Shown here piece by piece: positions 27,524 through 34,010 of a stretch of 34,010 nt of DNA (its first letter is position 1; every line of letters starts with the position of its first letter). Source of the DNA: Akkermansia muciniphila (GTDB lineage: Bacteria; Verrucomicrobiota; Verrucomicrobiia; Limisphaerales; UBA11320); assembly GCA_945861575.1 (NCBI GenBank), contig CAMAVD010000024.1, positions 1 through 34,010 of the forward strand, read 5' to 3'. Under the pieces are notes generated by a model. That model was not told the DNA's origin. It was given only the letters and a program-made list of their open reading frames with translations, and searched no databases. The position numbers and the translations under genes are program-made.

Positions 27524-27668
27524 AATACGCTCGATACCTACACTGATTGTGTTTAAGGACGGTAAGCCAGTGAGGACCCTCAATGGAATCCAATCGCGTA
27601 CGGATCTGCAGACGATCATGGACTATCTCGACGCGGATGACCATGTCAGCTTCGGTGGTCAAGCGTGA
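27522..27668 (+). pseudogene. Thioredoxin C-terminal remnant lacking the CxxC half
   Basis: Frame reads [36 protein letters not shown]..., the canonical thioredoxin cis-Pro region; there is no WCGPC upstream, where the DUF1348 gene occupies another frame. Confidence 0.72.
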
Positions 27669-27698
27669 CCTAGATCTCAAACTCTACACCCCCACATC

Positions 27699-28298
27699 AT
27701 GGCTCTCAACTATCTCGCCACCGCCATCACGCCGGCTGTGCGCGCTGCCCAGGTCCACTATTATGGAAGCGCTCGCCAGCTGCCCGCTGCGTCCGGCAAG
27801 GATCTTCTCACTGCCGAGGAGATCGATTTTATCAAGGAGCGCGATAGTTTCTACATGGCCACCGTCACGGAAGACGCCTGGCCCTATGTCCAGCATCGTG
27901 GCGGGCCCCCGGGCTTCATCAAAGTGCTTGGGCCAAACCAGCTGGGCTTCGCCGATTTCGGAGGGAATCGTCAGATGATTTCGACCGGCAATCTTGCCGT
28001 CAGCGACCGGGTCTCACTCTTCTTTATGGACTACCCGCGCAGGGAGCGGTTGAAACTTCTGGGTCATGTCCGTGTGCTCGATGCTCGTGAGCATCCCCAA
28101 TTGTCCGATCAACTCTCGCCCACGTCATCGCTCCGCGGCAACGTCGAGCGCCTGTTCTTCATCGATGTGATCGCTTTCGATTGGAACTGCCCGAAGTACA
28201 TCACTCCGCGCTTCACCGAAGCAGAAGTGGAGGCCGCGGTCGCTCCACTGAAACAGCGCATCGCCGAACTCGAAGCTCAAACGAAGCGAATGGGATGA
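27699..28298 (+). CDS. Pyridoxamine 5'-phosphate oxidase family (PPOX-class FMN-binding) protein
   Basis: FIKERDSFYMATVTEDAWPYVQHRGGPPGFIKVLGPNQLGFADFGGNRQMISTGNLAVSDRVSLFFMDYPRRERLKLLGHVRVLD. Confidence 0.88.
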   Translation: MALNYLATAITPAVRAAQVHYYGSARQLPAASGKDLLTAEEIDFIKERDSFYMATVTEDAWPYVQHRGGPPGFIKVLGPNQLGFADFGGNRQMISTGNLAVSDRVSLFFMDYPRRERLKLLGHVRVLDAREHPQLSDQLSPTSSLRGNVERLFFIDVIAFDWNCPKYITPRFTEAEVEAAVAPLKQRIAELEAQTKRMG

Positions 28299-28382
28299 GC
28301 ACCGTTCGCCGAGCGACCTCCTCGAGGTGGCCGGTTACTCGATCAAGATGACCCGATAGAAGCGTGGTTGATTGGCGAGTGG

Positions 28383-28760
28383 TTAGACTTCCACCGTGTG
28401 CTTCTCTGAGGCCTTGAGCTTGTCTTTGGCCGCTTGGATGTCGTGCATCAAGCCGAAGGGGTTGACGGGGGTGATGATCAGGGTGCGGCTGAGCAAGCCG
28501 TGTTTGCGGCGGATCACCAATCTGCGGCCGACGGGAGAGAGCGTGTTGTAATAGCGCTCTGCCCAGCCCCGGGTTTCGGTGCCCATATGGCGGATGTCCC
28601 GGATCCGGATTCTTCGGACTGGGATTCGTAGCACGGTGATGACCAGATGCGTGGGCGTGAGACGGTAGCCCGTGGAATAGAACATGACCAAGGCCAAGAC
28701 CACTAGCCCCAGCCAAGCACCTAACACTGTTCCCAACTTAATGAGGGTGCCATCGATCAT
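28383..28760 (-). CDS. Small membrane protein, possible PH-like domain
   Basis: One hydrophobic segment (LGTVLGAWLGLVVLALVMFYSTG) then YRLTPTHLVITVLRIPVRRIRIRDIRHMG. ATG at 28760 forms an ATGA overlap with the stop of the upstream gene; the ORF track begins at 28829. Confidence 0.6.
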   Translation of the reverse strand: MIDGTLIKLGTVLGAWLGLVVLALVMFYSTGYRLTPTHLVITVLRIPVRRIRIRDIRHMGTETRGWAERYYNTLSPVGRRLVIRRKHGLLSRTLIITPVNPFGLMHDIQAAKDKLKASEKHTVEV

Positions 28761-29131
28761 CGCTTTGCTCCAATCCATAATATTATAGCAGGGAACACTA
28801 CACCAAGAAGGAGTGAAAGCCAAACCCAAACACGCTGTCGGACGACTCTAAATGCGAGGTAAACACCCAGAAGAACACTGAGCAGCAAGCCGATTGACAT
28901 CACCACCACGAGTACTTTGAAAAGGGCTGGGGACCAAGAGTTGGCGAAAGCAGCCGGGTAGATCTGGTCGGTGTGCACGGCGACCAGCTTGCTTGCCAGC
29001 GTTTCCGCTTCAGCCGGGTTCTTGCGGCGGTCAATTTGCAGGGTTTGGTACCATCCTGTGGCCGTGTAAAACACCAGCAGGGGTGCAAAAAAGCATCCCA
29101 GATACAAATGGAGCTGGCGCACCCACCTCAT
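28757..29131 (-). CDS. PepSY-associated TM-like membrane protein
   Basis: MRWVRQLHLYLGCFFAPLLVFYTATGWYQTL plus two more hydrophobic segments. Confidence 0.65.
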   Translation of the reverse strand: MRWVRQLHLYLGCFFAPLLVFYTATGWYQTLQIDRRKNPAEAETLASKLVAVHTDQIYPAAFANSWSPALFKVLVVVMSIGLLLSVLLGVYLAFRVVRQRVWVWLSLLLGVVFPAIILWIGAKR

Positions 29132-29137
29132 GATTCT

Positions 29138-29785
29138 CTAGGAGTTCGGGATAGGGATGAAGATCTTCTGCCCAATCCTCAATCGGTCCCAGTTGATGTC
29201 GGGGTTCGCTTCCTTCATGATCTTTTGGGTCATTTTAAGACCCTTCTGCCGGCAGGATTCAACCACTCCGGAGAGCGTGTCTCCAGACTTGATCACATAT
29301 TCGATTCCCTTTTGAGGAATGCTCGGTGTCGTCGGCTTTGAATCGTTGTCCGGTGCAGGGGTTGCGCTGTGTGTGGGTGGCGCATGCGTCCTCACTTGCG
29401 GGGGCGGAGCTACGGGCGTGTCGGCAATCTGCTTGGCCAACTTGGCCAGCTCGCCAAGCACTTTGTCGTTGTCAGAGCGGCGCTTGCTGTCGACTTCCTT
29501 CACGCTGTCTGCCAGGCGGCGCATCTGTTCTTGGACGGCTGAGTGATCTCCTAGGCGGCGGGCCTCTTCGCGCAGTTGTTGGATTTCCCGCTTGAGATCA
29601 TCGACCTTGGCACGGAGGGAGACGTTGGACGCCTCCAGGTCTTCGACCCTCGCGTTGAGAGCACTCATGTTCTGCTGCAAGGCCTGTCGCACCGCAACCG
29701 CCTCGCTGGTTTCCTGGGCGGGCAGCGTCATGGGGGAAAGGGAGAGCACCGCAACCAGGCAAAGGGAGCTAAAGCGCATTCGCAT
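29138..29785 (-). CDS. Secreted coiled-coil protein with C-terminal LysM domain
   Basis: Signal peptide; heptad-like ALNARVEDLEASNVSLRAKVDDLKREIQQL; EYVIKSGDTLSGVVESCRQKGLKMTQKIMKEANPDINWDRLRIGQKIFIP. Confidence 0.87.
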   Translation of the reverse strand: MRMRFSSLCLVAVLSLSPMTLPAQETSEAVAVRQALQQNMSALNARVEDLEASNVSLRAKVDDLKREIQQLREEARRLGDHSAVQEQMRRLADSVKEVDSKRRSDNDKVLGELAKLAKQIADTPVAPPPQVRTHAPPTHSATPAPDNDSKPTTPSIPQKGIEYVIKSGDTLSGVVESCRQKGLKMTQKIMKEANPDINWDRLRIGQKIFIPIPNS

Positions 29786-29886
29786 TCCTTGAACTTAGGA
29801 AAGGTGGGGCAGAGATCAATGCGGAAAATGGATCCGAAGGAAAATGCCTCGATCCCGCGAGGGTTTCCGCCTATTGGTTTGGCCGC

Positions 29887-30750
29887 TTGACGGTCTTGGA
29901 TGTCATTCAACGGAGTACCGACTATCTCTCGAAAAAGGGAGTGGACTCGCCACGCCTTCAGATCGAACTCCTGCTTGCCCATCAGCTCAAACTCCGTCGG
30001 CTCCAGCTCTACTTGAACTTTGATCGTGTTTTGACCGCCGGTGATTTGGAGGCCTTGCGTGCGTTCGTCACCCGCCGTGGCGAGCGCGTGCCCTTGCAGC
30101 ATCTGGTCGGTTCGGTCAGTTTCTGCGGTATGGAGCTTGGCGTGGGGCCTGAGGTGCTGATCCCTCGACCCGAGACCGAGATGCTGGCCGAGCGGGCTGT
30201 GAAGTGGCTCGGGGAGCGCAAGGATGCAGGAGCCACAGGCTTGCGCGCACTGGACTATGGGACCGGCAGCGGCTGCCTGGCTCTCTGGATCGCTTCGAAG
30301 TGTGACTCGGTCGAGGTTCATGCCTTAGATATTTCTGCGGCTGCCTTGGAGAGGGCCAAGGACAACGCCCGACGAAATTCTTTGGATTCGCGGGTAACTT
30401 TTCACGAAGGAGATGGGTTGTCATCCTGGGATCCAGGGCTGACTTTGGATCTGTTGATATCGAATCCTCCCTACATTCCGACTGAGGAGATTTCCTCCTT
30501 GGAGCCGGAGGTTCGCGATTTCGATCCTCGGCAGGCTTTGGATGGTGGCCCGGATGGGCTAACCTTTTATCGTCGGTTGGCGTCTGAGGCCAGCGAGTTC
30601 GTTCGACCGGGCGGACTTTTGCTGCTCGAGTTGGGGGATGGACAGGGCGATTCTGTACGCGCATTGCTCTCGACCGAAAAGTGGGTTGTCGAGGCGATCC
30701 TCCCCGATTACAGTGCGCGCCCAAGGGTGCTGGTGGCCCACCGACATTGA
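29887..30750 (+). CDS. prmC: Release factor glutamine methyltransferase (PrmC/HemK)
   Basis: PLQHLVGSVSFCGMELGVGPEVLIPRPETEMLAE, LDYGTGSGCLAL, LLISNPPYIPTEEISSLEPEVRDFDPRQALDGGPDGL; TTG start. Confidence 0.93.
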   Translation: MTVLDVIQRSTDYLSKKGVDSPRLQIELLLAHQLKLRRLQLYLNFDRVLTAGDLEALRAFVTRRGERVPLQHLVGSVSFCGMELGVGPEVLIPRPETEMLAERAVKWLGERKDAGATGLRALDYGTGSGCLALWIASKCDSVEVHALDISAAALERAKDNARRNSLDSRVTFHEGDGLSSWDPGLTLDLLISNPPYIPTEEISSLEPEVRDFDPRQALDGGPDGLTFYRRLASEASEFVRPGGLLLLELGDGQGDSVRALLSTEKWVVEAILPDYSARPRVLVAHRH

Positions 30751-30771
30751 CAGCCGCGGTTTTCTTTCAAC

Positions 30772-32034
30772 ATGGACAGCTTATTGATCAAGGGCGGTGT
30801 GCCGCTCGAAGGGGAGGTTCATATCTCCGGTGCAAAAAACGCGGTGCTGCCTCTCATGGCGGCCACGCTGCTCACGGAGGAGCCGTGCATTATCCATCAC
30901 GTTCCTGACCTGAGTGACGTGCGTTTCATGGGGCAGATCCTGACTTCCTTAGGGGCGGATGTGCGCTTTGACGGTGGCACGGTTTACATCCAGGCAGCCA
31001 AATTGAAGGGGATGGCCGACTATGACCTGATTCGCAAAATGCGAGCCTCCATCTGTATCCTCGGCCCGCTGCTGGCCCGCTTGCACCAAGCCAAGGTCTC
31101 CTTGCCGGGTGGATGTATCATTGGGTCCCGCCCGGTCGATCTCCACCTGAAGGGTTTAGCCGCCCTAGGTGCCAAGATCACGGTCAAGGCAGGCTATGTG
31201 CACGCCAAGGCTCCTCGTTTGTCTGGCGGAGAGGTTTTCCTCGGAGGGCGAGTTGGACCCACAGTGCTTGGCACTGCCAACGTCATGATGGCAGCAACGC
31301 TAGCCGACGGCGTTACTGTTATAGAAAGTGCTGCCTGCGAACCTGAAGTCGTGGATCTTGCGAATTTCCTCAACGCAATGGGAGCACGAATCACTGGAGC
31401 AGGCAGTCCGACTGTTCAGATCGCGGGCGTGAAGGCCCTTCATGGAGCCGAGCACGAGGTCATTCCTGATCGCATCGAGGCGGCCACGTTTGCGATCGCC
31501 GCTGCTGCCACCGATGGTGAAATCACACTCGTGGGAGCTCGCCCTGATCATTTGTCTGCTGTGCTAGATAAACTCAGAGATGCTAACGTTAAAGTTCAGC
31601 GCAACGGTCGAAATCTGACGGTTAAACGTGGTGGAGAACTTCGCCCCGTTGATATTACGACCCTCCCATACTCGGGCTTTCCGACGGATGTCCAGGCGCA
31701 AGCCATGGTTTTGATGACGTTGACTCCTGGCTTGAGCATTATTACCGAGCGTGTGTTCGAGAGTCGCTTCATGCACGTCAGCGAATTGGCACGTTTGGGA
31801 GCTGAAATCAGCATTGAAGGACCAAGTGCTATCGTTAAAGGTGGTCGCCCCCTAAGTGGGGCACCGATCATGGCGAGTGATCTGCGCGCTTCGGCGGCGT
31901 TGGTCATTGCTGGATTGGCAGCCTCGGGAACCACGGTAGTCAACCGGGTCTACCATATCGATCGGGGCTACGAGAAGATTGATGCAAAGCTTAAGAAGTT
32001 GGGGGCACGGATCGAGCGAATCAAGGAGACATGA
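30772..32034 (+). CDS. murA: UDP-N-acetylglucosamine 1-carboxyvinyltransferase
   Basis: GGVPLEGEVHISGAKNAVLPLMAATLL, LPGGCIIGSRPVDLHLKGLAALGA (active-site Cys loop with Cys retained), PYSGFPTDVQAQAM, RASAALVIAGLAASGTTVV. Confidence 0.97.
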   Translation: MDSLLIKGGVPLEGEVHISGAKNAVLPLMAATLLTEEPCIIHHVPDLSDVRFMGQILTSLGADVRFDGGTVYIQAAKLKGMADYDLIRKMRASICILGPLLARLHQAKVSLPGGCIIGSRPVDLHLKGLAALGAKITVKAGYVHAKAPRLSGGEVFLGGRVGPTVLGTANVMMAATLADGVTVIESAACEPEVVDLANFLNAMGARITGAGSPTVQIAGVKALHGAEHEVIPDRIEAATFAIAAAATDGEITLVGARPDHLSAVLDKLRDANVKVQRNGRNLTVKRGGELRPVDITTLPYSGFPTDVQAQAMVLMTLTPGLSIITERVFESRFMHVSELARLGAEISIEGPSAIVKGGRPLSGAPIMASDLRASAALVIAGLAASGTTVVNRVYHIDRGYEKIDAKLKKLGARIERIKET

Positions 32035-32453
32035 AAAACCTGATTGGTTTAGCAATGATTGCTGCTGTGCTGTTTGGGGCCTACAAGCTGTGGGAGGTCT
32101 ACGATCAGTCGAACACGACCAAGAAGTTGGAGGGGCGTGTGGATCAGAGGCAGGAGTTCGGAGCGCATTTGCAGGGCATGGACTTGCGTCTGGAGCAGCG
32201 CTTGCGTGAGGCTTACGGCAAAGGGGCCTTAGGGTTGGCAGCCTTCCTTAAAGACTATGGCAACACCGTCCATCTCCAGGACCCGCGGCTCGCATGGGTG
32301 GAGTTGGACTACGCCAAGCTTCTTATCAATAAGGATCCGGGGCAGGGAAAGAAGGTGTTCCAGCAGGTGCAAGCCCGGGTGCCGAACGGCTCTCCTCTCG
32401 CAGCCAAGGTGAAGGATGACGCTGAAATCTGGCAGAAAGTGGATGTCCGATAG
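32031..32453 (+). CDS. Hypothetical single-TM periplasmic/membrane protein
   Basis: ATGA overlap with murA; N-terminal hydrophobic segment NLIGLAMIAAVLFGAYKLW; C-terminal half TPR-like in character. Confidence 0.72.
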   Translation: MKNLIGLAMIAAVLFGAYKLWEVYDQSNTTKKLEGRVDQRQEFGAHLQGMDLRLEQRLREAYGKGALGLAAFLKDYGNTVHLQDPRLAWVELDYAKLLINKDPGQGKKVFQQVQARVPNGSPLAAKVKDDAEIWQKVDVR

Positions 32454-32551
32454 TTCCCGTAGATCTTGGTTACGGTTACGGAGCGTAAGCTAGCTGGAGG
32501 CAACACCAAAGTCAGGCAACCCTTGAGGGGCATCTCGATAGTTTGATAGCC

Positions 32552-32569
32552 TTGTGAAAAAAATCACAA
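32552..32569. promoter_or_regulatory. CRP-type palindrome upstream of nuoB
   Basis: TTGTGA-aaaaaa-TCACAA: perfect 6-bp arms, identical to the TGTGA-N6-TCACA CRP half-site pattern, about 67 bp before the nuoB ATG. Confidence 0.5.
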
Positions 32570-32636
32570 ATTCATTCTTGCCTGCCGAATTGAGGCTAAC
32601 TAGGTTCGGAAAGGCGAACTTCGCCATGCGTCTGCT

Positions 32637-33137
32637 ATGACTACAAGCGCTGAGTTTGGCTACAATTCGAAGGTGGAAGGCGAGGTTATCGTGACCCGCG
32701 TTGACGCTGCGATCAACTGGTTCCGGAAGCACTCCCTCTGGCCGATGCCGATGGGCCTTGCCTGCTGTGCTATCGAGTTGATGGCGGCGGGTGCTAGCCG
32801 TTTCGATATTTCGCGATTTGGTGCGGAGGTAATGCGTTTTTCCCCTCGCCAGTCAGATGTCATGATCGTTGCTGGAACGGTGACCTACAAAATGGCCATG
32901 GCCGTGCGGCGTATTTACGATCAGATGCCTGAACCTAAGTGGGTGATTGCCATGGGTGCATGCGCTTCCACGGGTGGGATGTATCGCAGTTACGCGGTGC
33001 TTCAAGGGGTGGACAATATTCTTCCGGTAGACGTGTATGTGGCCGGCTGTCCGCCACGGCCTGAGGCACTTTTGGACGGTCTGCTTAAACTGCAGGCCAA
33101 AGTGGCTGTCGAGCCAGTCCGGGCTCAGCGGTCTTGA
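32637..33137 (+). CDS. nuoB: NADH-quinone oxidoreductase subunit B
   Basis: [78 protein letters not shown]. Confidence 0.97.
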   Translation: MTTSAEFGYNSKVEGEVIVTRVDAAINWFRKHSLWPMPMGLACCAIELMAAGASRFDISRFGAEVMRFSPRQSDVMIVAGTVTYKMAMAVRRIYDQMPEPKWVIAMGACASTGGMYRSYAVLQGVDNILPVDVYVAGCPPRPEALLDGLLKLQAKVAVEPVRAQRS

Positions 33138-33197
33138 ACCATCTCGGCGGCCCGTTGTAGCCGTTGAGACTCTCTCGACGACGTATCCCGTTTTCAA

Positions 33198-33773
33198 ATG
33201 TCAGCTATTGAACACGCTCAACGACTTGCGGCCCGATTCGGTGCCGCCCTCTCGACACCTGCCGAGTTCCGCGGTGAGCTGTCGATCTGCGTCGCGAACC
33301 CAAGTCAGATCACGGAGGTGTGTGCCTATGCCAAGTCCGATCTTGGCTACAACATGCTCTTGGACATCTGCAGCGTAGATAATTACGGGGAGGCCGTGCG
33401 TTGGACCGTAGTCTATGAGCTCTTCAACCTTACGGATAAAACCCACCTGCGTCTTAAGGTGAATGTTTCTGAGGAGAGCTCAGAATTGCCTACAGTGAGC
33501 AGTGTCTGGAGGACGGCGGACTGGCATGAGCGAGAGATCTTCGATATGATGGGGATTCGCTTCCAAGGCCATCCTGATCTGAGGCGAATTCTGATGTGGG
33601 ATGGGTATCCCTATCATCCCTTGCGGAAGGACTTTCCTCTGGCAGGGAAGCCGACGGAGTTGCCGGAGGTCGCCTTCTCAAAAGCGGCTCCCCTGGAGGG
33701 CGGCCCCTTTGTCACCTCGGCGGGTGCCAGAGACACCATAGCACGTGAGCCGCGCGCGCGCTCCCAGGAATAA
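33198..33773 (+). CDS. nuoC: NADH-quinone oxidoreductase subunit C
   Basis: [46 protein letters not shown]. Confidence 0.95.
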   Translation: MSAIEHAQRLAARFGAALSTPAEFRGELSICVANPSQITEVCAYAKSDLGYNMLLDICSVDNYGEAVRWTVVYELFNLTDKTHLRLKVNVSEESSELPTVSSVWRTADWHEREIFDMMGIRFQGHPDLRRILMWDGYPYHPLRKDFPLAGKPTELPEVAFSKAAPLEGGPFVTSAGARDTIAREPRARSQE

Positions 33774-33787
33774 TCATTTCAAAGCAC

Positions 33788-33985
33788 ATGGCCACCGTTC
33801 AACAGATCGAAGTGCGGGATACGCTAGCCAGGGCAGCCGCCTCAAATGCCCTGACCTCTGGCACTCGTGAAAGTGATGAAGTCCAGGATCTGACAGGTGA
33901 GAAGATGGTTCTCAACATGGGGCCGTCCCATCCCTCCACTCACGGGGTGCTGCGCATCATTCTGGAGATGGATGGGGGATTTTAG
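33788..33985 (+). CDS. nuoD: NADH-quinone oxidoreductase subunit D, N-terminal part only; reads to a stop near the window edge
   Basis: [27 protein letters not shown] is the NuoD N-terminal signature; the expected continuation (GYLHRG region) is not present before the TAG at 33983-33985. Confidence 0.8.
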   Translation: MATVQQIEVRDTLARAAASNALTSGTRESDEVQDLTGEKMVLNMGPSHPSTHGVLRIILEMDGGF

Positions 33986-34010
33986 ATTGATCTCATTCAA
34001 CGTCTTCACG

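Noticed and set aside
31093-31145. Possible fosfomycin-resistant MurA (Cys to Asp)
   Set aside because: The loop reads LPGGCIIGSRPVDLHL, so the active-site cysteine is retained.
32613-32625. GGCGAA-c-TTCGCC palindrome just before the nuoB start
   Set aside because: Spacer too short for a full hairpin and no known motif; may be chance, so not promoted to a finding.
1-34010. Search for a defence island, prophage, transposase or integrase
   Set aside because: No characteristic motifs seen; the genes are metabolic, regulatory, respiratory, cell-wall and secreted proteins.
1-34010. tRNA/rRNA genes and a local amber-suppressor tRNA to explain the 16372 TAG
   Set aside because: No tRNA-like cloverleaf sequence (e.g. 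GTTCRA arm with matching stems) was noticed in intergenic regions by eye; a tRNAscan run would be decisive.

Overview
The gene content and domain style (Calx-beta/delta-60 giants, PSD1/DUF1501 pairs, BamB-like PQQ-propeller proteins, DUF1559-type prepilins) suggest Verrucomicrobiota/PVC chromosomal DNA; this is inference from families only. Left to right: the 3' 8.1 kb of a giant secreted multidomain protein; a minus-strand cluster of two PQQ-like beta-propeller proteins and a PaaK-like AMP-ligase, divergent from a MarR regulator; a DUF1573-cytochrome c fusion; a parallel beta-helix-type secreted protein split by one in-frame TAG; a prepilin-like protein; a C-terminal remnant of another secreted protein; an aldo/keto reductase; a PSD1/DUF1501 pair; a receiver-class III adenylate cyclase; a sensor-less sigma54 activator; a DUF1348 gene joined to a decapitated thioredoxin remnant; a PPOX-family flavoprotein; small membrane and LysM proteins; then prmC-murA-hypothetical-nuoB-nuoC-nuoD (partial). 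No CRISPR array, rRNA, tRNA, transposase or prophage was recognised. The strongest second-look items are the single amber stop in the beta-helix gene, the deletion scar joining DUF1348 to a thioredoxin C-terminus, a C-terminal module shared by three otherwise unrelated secreted proteins, a perfect TGTGA-N6-TCACA palindrome upstream of nuoB in a window that also encodes an adenylate cyclase, and divergent start codons sharing one CATG. None of these proves a new system; the shared C-terminal module is the best lead toward one.
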